A stretch of DNA of 64,000 nt from Lepiota brunneoincarnata (GCA_023014365.1 JAEBUN010000053.1:124001-188000), one strand, 5' to 3'. Positions 33,607-45,399 are shown, counted from the first letter of the stretch. Made by a program: numbers and translations. The notes: generated from the sequence alone by a model not told the origin.

Positions 33607-35721
33607 ATGAGAGAGATACTCTATCTTCAGGCAGGGAGCTTCTCAAACTACGCTGGAACCCACTTTTGGAATACACAAGATGCATATCGGGTCCAAAAGC
33701 CCGATGTGGAGGAGCTAATCGACAGCGACATCTCGTTTACAGAACGACATGGTCCAGATGTATGTGCTGATCAAAGGTTGACTTATCCAATGGATAAGAA
33801 TCTTATTCGAACAGGGAGCTAGCACCCTTTATCCGCGGGCCCTAATATTTGATTGGAAAGGTACCTGTGGCTCACTTGCCCCACCATGTGTACTCTCACA
33901 TTCCATTAGACAATTTCGGTTCTTTGTCCCAGTCCAACGCGCTCGCCGGAACCGACGAAACTGAAACACACGACGTTCTATGGCATGTGTCTTATCAAAG
34001 TACCCCGCCCTGGTCGCTTCTTTGAGCCCCCTTTTTTTCGCTAGGAATCGGCCGGCGGACGAGTTTCGCCAAACCCGAATAGGTCAAAGTGCCTACCATG
34101 CACACATGGAGGAAGAAGAAGAAACATCGGACGTCCCACAACATCAAAGCTCTTTTAGTGACATTCGTTACTTGGTCCGATTACAGTCACGTTTACTATC
34201 TTCCACGCAGCATTCAGCAGCGTACCCAACCCGCCATCCTGGGAGTCCCCGGCAGGGGATTGGAAGCGAAGCCAGGAACGATTTTTGGAATATAACGAGG
34301 TAAATTATCCTAACAGTGCAAGCTCTTGTTTCTCGACGTTTGACATAGAGGGGTTAGGCCAATGACCTGATGGATACATCTATCCGGTTGTTCCTTGAAG
34401 AATGTGATAACATCCAGGTTCTGCACGTCCTTAAAAAAAAAGTATTGTTGGTGATTGACATTAGTGCCTGACACGACGACAGGGTATACAACTCATCAAC
34501 GATGTTTCCTCGTTTGGAGGCTTTTCAGCTGCCCTACTTGTTCAGCTACATGATGAGTTTTTGAAGGCGCCGACGCTTACATTTCCAATCTTGTCAGCCA
34601 GCTTAGATCGAACCCCCGACTTTGACGATGTACGTCCAAGTTCATTCGGTCAACACTGCCCGGAGCATGGGGTTCACGAATCGATCAGCATCAAAGCACT
34701 TGTGAAATGATCAATGAGGCACTGTATTTGCGCAGCTTGGAAGAGCAGGCGTCCATCACCGTGCCTGTTTACATGCCTCAACACTGGCCAGAAGCAGCCT
34801 GGATCGGGGCTCCTACCCCGAGGGTGTGTGCACGATGGTTTATTCCCAGAAGGGCGTAAGGTTGCTCACGTGGCATCGGCAGTCAACCTACTTCTCGTCA
34901 AGTATCATATCAGCCCATATGGAGGCTGCCACGTTCTCTTGCCGGTCCGTACTGACCTCTCTATAGTCGTAGCCGCGACAGTCTATGGCCTACGCTGACA
35001 CACACACCCGTGGCGCAGAGCCAAGAACTCTCAAGACGATTTCAGCAGCCTTGGAGCACAACTTTTGGGGAGTGGAATACCTTCATTCGCTGAACTCAGT
35101 GGAGCGATACCGGTGGACGAGAGCACAAACTTCGGGCATAGTCTGGTGAATTTTTCGACCTCGGTTCTAGGCAGAAGCGAGGTTCGTTTCTGTTTCATGC
35201 GGTCACGATTTCTCTCATAGGCTTCGACCTGGTTCTGACAGCACCCCATTTTATTCTCCGCCCGTGATGTCATACGAGGACTCGGTTCTCTGGGACTCCA
35301 AAAGTACGGAGAAGTGGATCTCCAAGACTGTTAAGGATCTTCGCCCAGAAATGTGAGGACAGCTGATAGCCAGAATGCACGTCCTTTGACTTTCCCTTTC
35401 AGTTTGCAAGCTCCCGAATATCCACTAACAGAGCCACTTCGAGCGGCCTTGGGACCGAAAGGTAGGCTCCAAAGACTCCAGAACAGTTCTGCTTCTTACA
35501 CCCCAATTCCTACGTCGTCCAGTCTCGGATACTACAAACATGCTGTCTCGGCTATCCACGAGTAGTGCCCTATCACACATGGTCAAGAACTATGCTTCAT
35601 TTGCAGAAACTTCCCTACGTCACCGGGCCGCTGGTATCATCGCTATGCGCATCGACACTGACGACATGCAGCGAGCTCATCAATGATCTGTGGACCATCC
35701 ACGATCGCTATCCCACCTGAC
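33607..35721 (+). CDS. DML1: Misato/DML1 family tubulin-like protein
   Basis: The N-terminus MREILYLQAGSFSNYAGTHF followed by WNTQDAY is the hallmark start of Misato/DML1 proteins, which combine tubulin- and FtsZ-like features and act in mitochondrial inheritance and morphology. Exons: 33607-33759; 33815-33860 (STLYPRALIFDWK); 33910 onward (DNFGSLSQSN); from about 34046 (FRQTRIGQSAYHAHMEEEEE); a WSDYSHVYYLPRSI block at about 34174; DWKRSQERFLEYNE before 34301; FLEECDNIQ spliced to GIQLINDVSSFGGFSAALLV; and EALYLRSLEEQASITVPVYM. The probable end is ELINDLWTIHDRYPT. An extra T in TTACTTGG near 34172 and another shift near 34225 break the frame. A real break would be surprising, since DML1 is essential in yeast. 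The exons after about 34650 are only roughly placed. Confidence 0.65.
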
Positions 35722-36430
35722 CGGGACAAGTCCGGAACACAGCCTAGGGGGAGAAAGTGACATGGAATAGTGGTCTTGGTCGGTTTTAGACTACCTTTTT
35801 TCTCATGCGTCTATTTGTCCCCGTCATCAGGTCCACTCCCTCATGGCCAGTGGTCCATCGTCGGCTTAATCTTGTCGATTTAGCTCATGGCCGAAGGGGG
35901 GTTTGTGCTTCTCTCGCTATTTGCATTTGGACACGGCACAATTATCAGCTTTTCGGAGAAATAAAGTTTGCACTATAATGTGTTCGAGAGAATGAGTCAC
36001 ATGTAACATTCTCCCACATGCCTTTTTTCCATCAACGCTGGCACTGAAATCAAAGAAAAAAGTTGACTCTTGTGTATGAATGTAGTCTCGTGTCACCCGT
36101 AGACTTCATTCTCACGTCTATCCCCCTGTAAACTTGGATTTTAAAAGTATTAAAAACCATCAGTTAATGCGGCGCCGGTGTCCTTGTCAAGAACAGAAAG
36201 ACCGCACTCGATCCAGAACGCCATCGCTTTGGAAAATCATTTCTGAGGCAGAGTGCATGAATGGGAGGGTAGGGGGGGGGCTGGTGTCTGCAAGGCTAAT
36301 TCTTATGTGTGCAATTGATTCAGGGGGGGTGGTTGCCACGTGTGAGTTTTGTGCCTTTTCGGGGAGGTGCTAACAAAGACTTGCAAGGAGCGCCTTGCGC
36401 CACTCCTGCTCCTATCCACACTACTCATCT
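35722..36430. other. Intergenic, no gene seen
   Basis: 3' flank of the DML1-like gene and promoter side of the oxygenase gene. Nothing else is supported. Confidence 0.55.
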
Positions 36431-38027
36431 ATGGAGTCTGACAGTGTTGAGGGTGGGCTGGTCAAAATCGTCGATTTCGGTCCGTTCTTGGATGGCAGCG
36501 ATAAGCAGTCTGTGGCAAACGCGCTCGTGGATTCGTTCAAGACCATAGGGTTCGTTTATCTCGTTAATCATGGATTAGACCCAAAAAAAATCGACCAAAT
36601 GTTTGATCTGGTACGCCACTAGACCCGATATAATTGATTCATTGTTCCCTTGACATGCTGATAGTCGAAGACATTCTTTGCGCTTCCGTTTGCGGACAAG
36701 ATGCTGGCGCCTCACCCTCCCTCCGGAACCCATCACCGAGGTACGATGTGTATATATGTGTAAGTGTCAGATTGTTCTTTCCTCGCTCAGCACGCTGTGA
36801 ATAGGTTACTCTCCCACCTGGAGCGGAAAAAGTCGTTCAACATCTTTATGATCGCACCGATATCATGGAAGCACGCAGACATGCGGATGTCAAGGAAAGT
36901 TTCGAAGTGGGAAGAGAGAATGATGAACTCATGCCCAACATTTGGTTTCCTGAGGAGATCCTACCTGGGTTTAGGGAAACTTGCCTGCAGTTTTTCTGGG
37001 TGCGGCTGCGACTTGGCGCGGGTTATTGATCACTCCCCTGACGTATCAAGAATGCAGGACTGCTTCGAGATCGAGAAGAATCTCCTACGAGCCCTCGCCA
37101 TAGGGTTCGAGCTCCCGGAGGACTACTTCATAGGTTTTCATACCAAGCCCGATAATCAACTGCGACTCCTTCACTATCCAAGGTTTGCCTGAAACAGCGT
37201 GGAGTTTTGCGCAGAGCGTTTATCACCAACCCCTATCAGCATGCCTGTAGACGCGCTTATAAAGGAGGAGCTTTCTCGGATCGATGCTCACTCCGATTTT
37301 GGATCCATAACTGTGAATTCCTTGTCATCACTTATCCTACCATCCCACAGGCGGCGGCTGATTATTGATCATTGATAGATTCTTATGCAGGATCACGTCG
37401 GCGGCTTGGAAGTGCAGGATCCGAAGTCAGGGAAATTTGTTGTGGGTAAAGTTCCGCCCCTTCACCGCCCCCAACAACTCTGATTCGATTCGAAACCAGG
37501 CGGTTCCACCGGTCCCTGGATCTCTGCTGCTGAATGCGGGAGACTTTCTAATGCGCTGTAAGTAGGTGGGGCAGTGGGGAAAATTATCATCAAGTCATGC
37601 CCATCAACGACTTTGCCACTTTAGGGTCAAACGACGCTATCAAAAGCACCATCCACCGCGTTCGAGCGCCCCCGTTCATCAACACGGAGACCGCTCCTGA
37701 TAGGTACTCGATTCCATATGTAAGTGCTCCGACAGCCCCCCTGTGAATATCAATGACTTATAGGGGCTCAAGTTTTGTTGTGCGGTGTGTCCTGATGCCC
37801 TGCAATTAGAAATGAGCTATATCGCTGATAATCTGGGGCGCTTTCTTAAAGGACCTCGAGACAATCGTGGACTGCGTCCCAGGCACATGGAATGATGAAA
37901 CCCCCAAGAAATACGATCCCATCTCAGTAATGCATTCTGCTTGTCTGCAGGCCGTAGGACAGCATTCACTAATTACCTTTCGCAGGCAAAAGAATACATT
38001 ATGAAGAGATTGGCTGCAAGTTATTAG
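36431..38027 (+). CDS. 2-oxoglutarate/Fe(II)-dependent oxygenase, IPNS-like
   Basis: Starts MESDSVEGGLVKIVDFGPFL. Exons include 36431-36610, 36665-36740, 36805-37012 or so, about 37061-37180, 37241 onward, 37379-37441 (ILMQDHVGGLEVQDP), 37500-37557 and 37625-37719, then short exons to the stop at 38027 (ISAKEYIMKRLAASY). The N-terminal DIOX_N fold (GFVYLVNHGLD) and the C-terminal jelly-roll are both present. The iron ligands are visible as DAHSDFG (His and Asp) and TIHRVRAPP (second His). The 2-oxoglutarate Arg is in RYSIPY. Isopenicillin-N-synthase-like members oxidise small molecules; the substrate cannot be told. One extra C near 36812 (TCTCCCACC) breaks the frame between HHRGYS and PPGAEKVVQHLYDR, a junction that otherwise matches the family. 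Confidence 0.75.
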
Positions 38028-39250
38028 TATAGTATGGTTGAAGGACCCTGTATGACGAGTTCAATGCGGTACGACAGGTCAGCTTGTGTCGTAGAGCTAA
38101 CCCTTTCAGCCCTATTTGGAATGAAACATTTGCACATGCCCGTCTGTCGCATGAACGCGCCCCTATTGACACACAGAGTCTGTTTTCTTGTAGCATGCTA
38201 CTTCCAAATATCGAGGCCTTGAGGACCTCTATCACGACCTGGCTTTGAATGATTCTAGTGTGGTTCCGTCTGTGCTGCGGGGTGCGTTAGCGCCAAGCTA
38301 ACGCAACTTTCTGCTGCTTGATTTTACCCTGACCATGGCTTGACGGTCGCGGTAGTGCAATGACTTCGTCCGCCTGATCCTCCTGACCGGTGCAGGGAGA
38401 CATAGTGAGCCAATTGCATCAAGTCGTGTCTAGCCGTTCACATTGTTTCAAGTTCGAAATGCTCTGTTGAAGGCCACGATCACGATAGCATTGAGAGTAT
38501 CTGAGATCCATCAAGCTATGAAACAGCGCAGTTCTCCAACCGCCACTACCTGTGAGTATGGAACGGTGGGGTTCAACTGAGGGAATCACTTGTCCCAGGC
38601 GATTCAAACAAGTTAACACGTCCTAGCATGAGTTGTTGCTGTCATTCTCCCCTATCTTAGCGGTAGATGATTCCTTGTTGGAAATTGGGTTTTGGCTCGG
38701 CAGTGCGAAAATATGAAAAAAAAAAGATATTTCCCCTTTGCCGCCGAACCACACACTTCATATCCCCAGCGATTTCAGTTGGTGCTGTTTTTTTTTTTGC
38801 GTACACGATTGCGCTGGTACCAGTTGACATTGGTTTGTTGGCGCTTTCAGCCTCTGGGCGCCGGGCGCTGGCTCGGGTATCATCCGTGCTATCATCATTC
38901 GTAAGGGCTGCTGGTCTTGGGTGCTGCACCCATGAATTTAATATATTATACAGAGTACAGTATCTCAAGTTGCAGCTGTATACGGCTAGCGAAGTCCCCT
39001 GTTCGATCCCCACAACATTCGTATCTAAAAACCATCGTCCTCTGCCCTAGCGGTCGTATACAGTTCGCCATAAGGACAAGCAACTCGCACACTGTATCGT
39101 ACTTAGATACTGCCGAGAATTCGGTTACATGGATAGACCTAGAGTGGTTGATAAGTCAGGTTAGAATGAGGTGCGGTAGTACCAGTCGCCGAGCTCATAC
39201 TCGTTAGAGGTTGTACACGAGTGACGCCGCGTACAGGTTCTCGATTACAC
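38028..39250. other. Intergenic with one strong hairpin
   Basis: No gene is supported. Contains the hairpin at 38283-38305 and short A and T runs near 38718 and 38790. At about 38191-38255 a frame reads KYRGLEDLYHDLALNDS, which looks protein-like but cannot be extended. Confidence 0.45.
38283..38305. repeat. 9-bp stem hairpin
   Basis: TGCGTTAGC, loop GCCAA, GCTAACGCA: a perfect 9-bp stem with a 5-nt loop. It lies 256 bp past the oxygenase stop. A role in 3'-end formation is possible but unsupported. Confidence 0.5.
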
Positions 39251-39535
39251 TCAGCTCCTATTATCGCGCCAACCCCATCCCCAAAGCCACGCCCTCATGC
39301 AGGATGCTGGTGCATCAGGTTGGAACTCCTCGTCATCATAGACAGGGTCGAACACCTCAATGCAAATGGTGTTCTTGCATTGAGAAATTGGCTTGCAATG
39401 AACAATATCGTACTTGCATCTGTTGCTGTATGTTCTATAACATCCTGTTAGGTCCTGGCCTTTAACCAGCTTGGCATTACAAGTGGTGCCAAGAAGAAGA
39501 GCAGCGACAGTAGCGATGAGTGTAAAACTCTTCAT
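39251..39535 (-). CDS. Small secreted cysteine-rich protein
   Basis: A single exon of 94 codons. The start at 39535 is chosen because it begins a canonical signal peptide (MKSFTLIATVAALLLGTTCN), although the frame is open further upstream. The mature part of about 74 residues has six cysteines (after TG, NR, VH, SQ, NT and AS), an even number suited to three disulfides, and ends in an unusual aromatic run, RAWLWGWGWRDNRS. No family is recognised. Size, signal peptide and cysteine content fit the secreted-effector or antimicrobial-like class of fungal proteins, but no activity can be claimed. Lack of introns and a weak start context keep confidence moderate. Confidence 0.6.
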   Translation of the reverse strand: MKSFTLIATVAALLLGTTCNAKLVKGQDLTGCYRTYSNRCKYDIVHCKPISQCKNTICIEVFDPVYDDEEFQPDAPASCMRAWLWGWGWRDNRS

Positions 39536-41425
39536 ATTCAATCTCCTATCTCCAATCTGAAGACTTAGGGGTATAAGGCGTGGAAACGAATGTGCTGGGA
39601 TACACAACTCTGATGCCAATCCTTCAAATTTGTGCATAACTTTGGCAAGTCCTGTGCCGTTTCCTTTGTTAGTTACAGCAATATAAACTCATTGGGGGGC
39701 ATGCAGGAGATAATACGTTTTGCCTCGTCACCAGGGATGAAGTTAATCACTAGTGGTGTCCTGGGCGCCCCTCTAGTCGAGGCGATTCGTCTGCACTTGG
39801 TCCTAGTGACGACGGTACTTAGAGCAATACAGACGAGGTCGAGAAAATGCATGGGAATGCGAGCAGAAGGGTAATCATTTGGAAGAGGGCAGGATGGATG
39901 TTGGTAGCTTGAGGCGGTGTGAGTGGAACCTCGACAGCCCGTCACTGAAATCAGACGGACAGCCGAGTTCGCGTTCTGTATTGATTTTATTCGTTGAAAA
40001 ACATGTCCATTTTCGCAGAGACACATAGCGGTCCATCCCCTTAAGAACCTACCCAGGCCCATGCCATTTCAGTTTATTTTTTTTATAAATGTATTTGCCG
40101 GGTGTGCCGTCGCCCCAAAAGGGTTGATCGGACTCCAGATCTTGTAGGCTCCCCTTATCTTAGCAAATGCTCTCGCTGTTGGACTCTCTGCTGAGATAAG
40201 TAGTCTTTGTTGCAGACACGATCAGGCGATTAAGTCTGAAAGGCAGAACGGGTGTTGCAGGGATATTTGCGATTGAGGTTGTATTGGCGAGGCCAGAGAA
40301 GCGGTAATGGCCTCGAGGCAGTCGTGAGCGGTGGAACATTCCATGGATATGGTCGACAATTTGTTCGGAAATGCCCATAAGTAGACGCCAGCGCGATTGA
40401 TGTCCAATAGCGCCACCGAAATCAAGCAGGCATCTGATTAGGGCTGCGCACCGTGACCGTACACTACGGAGTAGACGGTACCGTAGTACGGGTGCCGTAC
40501 CCGTGCCGTTCAGGCTTAGCTCACCTACTCAGACGGACGGTAGACGGAACGGTCATTGACCGTCCAATACCGTCTGAAGTACGGCCGTCCACGGCATTGG
40601 ACGGGATTAGACGGTAATCTCTGATTTAACTCTATTACTACCGCAACACGACAATCATGCTCACAGACCCCGCCAAGGCCACAACGCTGAACATCACACA
40701 CATATCGTATCACCATTTAAAATACATTTTATGATTTTAAATTCCCTCGTTGGCCTAACAAGCTTTCTTGACCGTTCCTCCATTTCGTTCGGTGATGGTG
40801 TCAAGCCTGGGATAACATTTGCATTCGGCCACTGGTACCCACTCCGCACATATGCTGGTTCCATTTCAAAGGGAGGTCCGATAATTTAGCGAGTTTTCTA
40901 CGTAAAATGAGTGTGAAGTTGGAAAGAATTATGTGTAAGATAAGAATAAATAGAGAGAGATAAAGAGTGAGCCGAATTACCACTGTACACTAGATAATCG
41001 CGACGTCCTCGCGTAGCCGAGAGGGCGTCCCTACAATGCGATCGTGTTTACACCTGCATTTATTCTATCGCTGGAAACGAGAGGGGGGCAAGTCTGAACA
41101 CTCAACGTTCAGCATTCTGTGGGTCCAAAATGTCCACTCACGCAAACAATAGAGATGACAGGATTGCATTTTCACTCCATCACCTGGTTGTTCTTGCCGC
41201 TCTCCGTTCTCTTGGTCCTCTGGAGCGTGATCCCCGTAGGGACTTGATTTCATCACCCCTACCCCAACGGACTACCCCTTTGCCCACGTATCGGTGATAT
41301 GCATATATAAGCCGACGTTTCTTCGGTACCATGTCGTCGCTAACGAGCTACCACTGCCCTCTTGTCTCCCAACCTCTGTCCCGACATCAGCACGACCAAG
41401 TCACACCGATTAACAACCGAATACT
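39536..41425. other. Intergenic with a short-motif repeat patch
   Basis: No gene is supported. Minus frames at 39673-40062 and 40160-40378 have no domain. 40441-40620 is the ACGGTA-type patch listed separately. A TATATAA near 41305 probably serves the gene at 41426. Confidence 0.5.
40441..40620. repeat. ACGGTA/TACCGT-rich patch
   Basis: About 180 bases dominated by GACGG, ACGGTA and TACCGT in both orientations, including the perfect palindrome GGTCATTGACC and larger imperfect inverted copies around it. It is CpG-rich, unlike the transposon block to its right. Its nature is unknown. Confidence 0.5.
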
Positions 41426-41764
41426 ATGGGTGAGGGGACGGGCAACTTTAAGGGCAAGGGCAGGGACAAGAACGAGAACAAGGACAAGGACAAGGCCAAG
41501 AAAGCTGGCAAGGCTCCCAAGGTCCGCCCGAACCCCCCTATGTCCTAGTCATTTAACAATAGGAGCAGTCAGCAGCTGTCTTGAGGCGGGTGGCGTCTGT
41601 GGCGAGGTCTGGGGTTAATGTGGTGAAGGGAGTGGGGGTCTTCTTCTGCACAGCACGGGATCCATCACAGGTATGCCCGAGCCTCCTTATATCCAAACCT
41701 TTGTTAATAGCATGAGCAGGCTAGACTTGGCGTATGTAGCGATTCAAGCACCCAAACGCGATAA
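41426..41764 (+). CDS. Distant fifth member of the Lys-rich family
   Basis: Three exons by consensus: 41426-41521 (32 codons, extremely Lys/Asp-rich, start MGEGTGNFKGKGRDKNENKD), 41563-41670 (36 codons, with VLRRVASVARSGVNVV) and 41720-41764. Phases are 0 throughout. The start peptide, basic N-terminus, TATATAA about 120 nt upstream and the first-intron text (CCTAGTCATT) match the array genes at 0.4-9.3 kb. It lies on the opposite strand, has no separate 27-nt exon and has a longer first exon. The product is about 82 residues. The exact third exon is uncertain because two acceptors nine bases apart are possible. Function unknown. Confidence 0.45.
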
Positions 41765-42317
41765 AATTTGAACATAATTCTTGTGTAACGGGGATCACTC
41801 CGGATCCCAAACCCGGTCCAGCTGCCCAAAAGGAGAGTCGATCGGGACTGGACACAGTGTAGGTATGAGAATTCACTCAAACCGGCTGTTTATACATGTC
41901 ACCAAAAGTCGGAGAACAGTGATATAATCCAGCAATTGATGCATTGGGGCAGCAAAGGGAAGGACCAAATAATTTCAACCTGGCCACATTGTCCACAACC
42001 ACTAGAAGGCGGTTCACCGCTCAACTAATCCTCACAGATCCATCGTCACTAATAAATACTCACCTAGAATTGGAATAAGCTCCCTCTGTGACTTGCTTTT
42101 TATGACACGCTTGTCGCCCAAACCGAAGTATATTTTTGGGCTCCAGGGAGCTCACAGTGCTACAGAACGCGCCAGTCTGCACCTGATGATCTCGTATTCC
42201 AGAAGGTAATGAAACTGTCTGCGTTATTCACCATGACCCGCACTGGTGAAGTGTAGAGGTAGGCATGCGGCTATACGTGACTGCCTCATGCCACCTTTTG
42301 TACTGTTCGGAACCTGA
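41765..42317. other. Intergenic before the transposon block
   Basis: No gene or element end is seen. Confidence 0.5.
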
Positions 42318-42489
42318 ACCCAGATCGAACCCCGGATCAAGGAGCTCGGAGCGCCCAGCCAAACGGAGCCTTTATCATTTCACGACATATCCATTTTGCT
42401 CGAAGTCTCTTACATTTTCAAATAAATAAGTTTTCAGAATGTCTCTATTCTTTTCCCCTGAACATGAACCTTAGCATAAGTTTTTCTCC
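42318..42489 (+). mobile_element. 3' fragment of a gypsy pol gene
   Basis: About 170 bases nearly identical, and in the same orientation, to 57125-57292, the C-terminal codons and stop (ILLEVSYIFK) and 3' flank of the plus-strand gypsy element. The copies differ mainly where this one keeps CpG and the other has TpG or CpA. It ends abruptly at a junction with the minus-strand gypsy integrase. Confidence 0.75.
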
Positions 42490-42492
42490 CCC

Positions 42493-45250
42493 TGGGGTCT
42501 TGATCTGATATGATTTTGTCAGGTAATCCAAACCTAGTGAAGACTTTTTCTATTAATAGTCATCCGATGTCGTCAGTGTTTGATTGATCTGATGTTGGGA
42601 TGAACATTACCCCCTTTGTAAGGCTGTGGTCCACCATGGACAATATCGCATTATGGCCAGCACTAGGTGGTAGACTGGTGATAAGATCCCATGAGATTTG
42701 AGCAAACAGGTGTCTGGAAGATGATGGTGGGATTGGTTGAGTTGGTGCACGATCTGGTCTGCATATGATTTTGTGTTGCTGACACTCAGGACAACCTTTG
42801 ACATAGTTCTTTATGAATGTCAACATTCCTAGCCAATATACTTCTTTCTTGGCAAGGCAGTATGTTCCTTGTTCTCCAGGGTGGCCATGTGTGGGGTGGT
42901 CATGGTATCTTGCAATGACATCACGTCTGAGTTGGAGGTCTTCTGGAATGATGACACATTCTTGGAATGTGAGGAGTGGGCCATTTGGGGTTGGGACTGT
43001 TCCGAAGTCTTTATCAGCAGCGTTAGGGTGTGATTCTTTGAGGAGTTTGAAAGCTTCGGTGGTTCTAGTGTCATATTTGGGTGATTCAGTGATTCTTTCT
43101 TGGAGTTCCATATCGACAGTGGCGATAAAGAGGTGTTCTGGGAGTACTGTGATCATGCTTTGATCTTCTAAGTCAGTTGCAGCAACAAAGAGTTTGTTTG
43201 GAAGCATGGTGATGTCTTTGTTATTGTTATCCTCATCAGGGATGTGGTCTGGCCGTCTTGATAGAGCATCAGGTGCAGGGATCTTTGATCCTGGGACATG
43301 TTCTAATTTGAAATTGTAATTGGCAAGGGTCTGGACCCATTGTGCTTGTCAGCAGTTGATTTTCTGGGGTTTATGCCAGTATGTGAGGTTTTGGTGGTCT
43401 GTTCTGATATGGACAGTATGGGGGCTGCCAAGAAGGTAGTGGTGCCATTCTTCAAGGGCTCGAATAATAGCAGGGAGTTCCCTGTCATAGATGTTGTAAT
43501 TATGTTCCGCTGGTCTGAATGTCTTTGAATAGAATGATACAGGTTTCTGTATTCCGTTGATATTGTGTTGATATAGGACAGCTCCTGATGCAAATTTTGA
43601 AGTGTTGGCTTCTATTTTGAAGGGTTTTGTGGAGTCGGGCATAAGGAGTACTGGTTCCTTTAGGAATTCATTTTTGAGCATTTTGAATGCTTTTTGTTGT
43701 TCTTCTTTCCATTCAAATTTGTTTGATTTGGATAGGAGTTGGTTAAGGGGTTTGGTATGGTGGGAGTAGCTCTGGATGAACTTCTGGTAGAAGTTACAGA
43801 ATCTGATGAATTTCCAAATGTGTCAGACCATTTTTGGCACTGGCCAGTCTTCTATTCCTTTGAGTTTTCCAGGGTCCATTTTGATTTCATCTGGCATGAT
43901 GATCATGCTGAGATATTCAAGTCGTTGTTTGTTGAACTTGCATTTCTCCGTTTTGAGGTAGAGGTCATTTTCCTGCAGGATTTGTAGTACTTTTTCCATA
44001 AGTCAGTTGGTTTCTTCCTGAGTTTTACTGTAGATTAGGATATCATCCATGTAGATGATGATTCCTCCTTTCTCCATTATTTTGGAGAATAATGTGTCCA
44101 TCATATGTTGGAACATTGCAGGACTATTGCAAAGTCCGAAAAACATGACAGTTGATTCAAAAAGACCCATGGGAGTCTTGAATGCTGCTTTCCATTGATC
44201 ACCATCTTTGATTCTGATGTTATTGTATCCTAGGCGGACATTGAGCTTAGTGAAGTACTTAGCTCCTTTGAGTTTATCCATGATAGAGGAAATCATGGGG
44301 ATTGGGTAGGCATTTTTGACTGTGTGATCGTTTAGATAACAATAGTCTTGGCAGGGTCAGAGCTCTCCTCCTTTCTTGGCAACAAAGAAGAAGGGTGATG
44401 CCATAGGGGATTTTGAGGGGCAGATGTACCCTTTTCAGAGGTTTTTGTCTATAAATTCCTTGAGTGCTTTTTCTTCAGCAGGTGCCACTTGATAAGGTTT
44501 CATTGATTTTGCTTTGAATGTCAGTTTTAGTTTGATTTCATGATCAAACGTTCTTGATGGTGGGAATCATTTGGAGGCTTTCTTGTTGAATATTTTAGCC
44601 CATCAGGCAAATCTCTGAGGGATCTCGGGTGGTTCCTTGTTTGATTCTGGTTGTTTTCCTTTTTGGTTTGCTGATTTTGTCAGGTTATGTTGCTTGTTGT
44701 GGAGCGTTGTAGCATGTGTCACTTTGGTGTTGACTTCTAATGGGGTTAGAAGCATCAGGTTCATTTCTCTTTCTAAAGAGAAGATGTTGAGGTCAACATT
44801 TGACAGGTTGATGTATTCTTCTGGGTTATCTTCAGGTTGGGAGGTTTTTCCAGCCATTATGTCCATGGCGATGGAGTTGAGTTTGACAGGTTGTCATAGA
44901 GTTCTGAGGAGTTTGGAGAAGTCTTGATGATCAATTTGGGGTTTCTAAGAGAATGTCTTGGTTTCCCAGTTGATGTTGGGGTTGTATTGTTCCAACCAGG
45001 GAAATCCAATGATGAGATCTTTCTCACTGGTGTTTGTGACATACGCTTCTAGCATGCAATCTCTTCCATCAATGATGGTCCTGATTCTGATATATTCATG
45101 GATCTTGCTATGTTGATTGTCAGTTCCATCAATGTTGCTGAGAGGGATTGGTTGGTCCAGCCGTTTGGTTTGATAACCATGTTGTTCAATGACTTTGTGG
45201 GAGATAAAGTTCCCTTGAGCTCCTGAGTCTATCAGGGCGGTAATGGCCAT
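42493..45250 (-). pseudogene. Gypsy A pol (protease, RT, RNase H, integrase)
   Basis: Protease near 45250-44945 has ITALIDSGAQGNFISHKVIE and IIGFPWLEQYNP. RT near 44296-44003 has [10 protein letters not shown] and the YMDD box, but its first catalytic Asp is Asn ([10 protein letters not shown]). RNase H near 43681-43349 likewise has IEANTSKFASGAVL instead of the usual Asp. Integrase near 43207-42493 has the zinc site (HDHPTHGHPGEQGT, CPECQQHK) and the first core Asp (ISWDLITSLP). In-frame stops lie between blocks, for example GEL-stop-PCQDY before the RT core, where family members usually have Arg. Not functional. Confidence 0.8.
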
Positions 45251-45399
45251 GGGTTTTGATGTCCATTCACTCCAAATCTTGATGGGTAGGTAGAGGCATT
45301 GTTTATTCAGGGAGAGTTGTAGTTGTACAGAATTTATCGAGAAAGTGTCCTTCTGAGAGTGAGAATATATAGAGTCCTTCTGGGAATGAGCAGGAGCAC

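Noticed and set aside
38985..39020. GTTCGATCC-like tRNA T-arm
   Set aside because: The flanking bases cannot pair to form a T-stem, and no acceptor, D or anticodon arm is present at the right spacing.
42813..43163. 116-codon plus-strand frame and similar ones at 45802-46167 and 44637-44927
   Set aside because: They are antisense to clear gypsy A pol and gag sequence on the minus strand and have no family resemblance.
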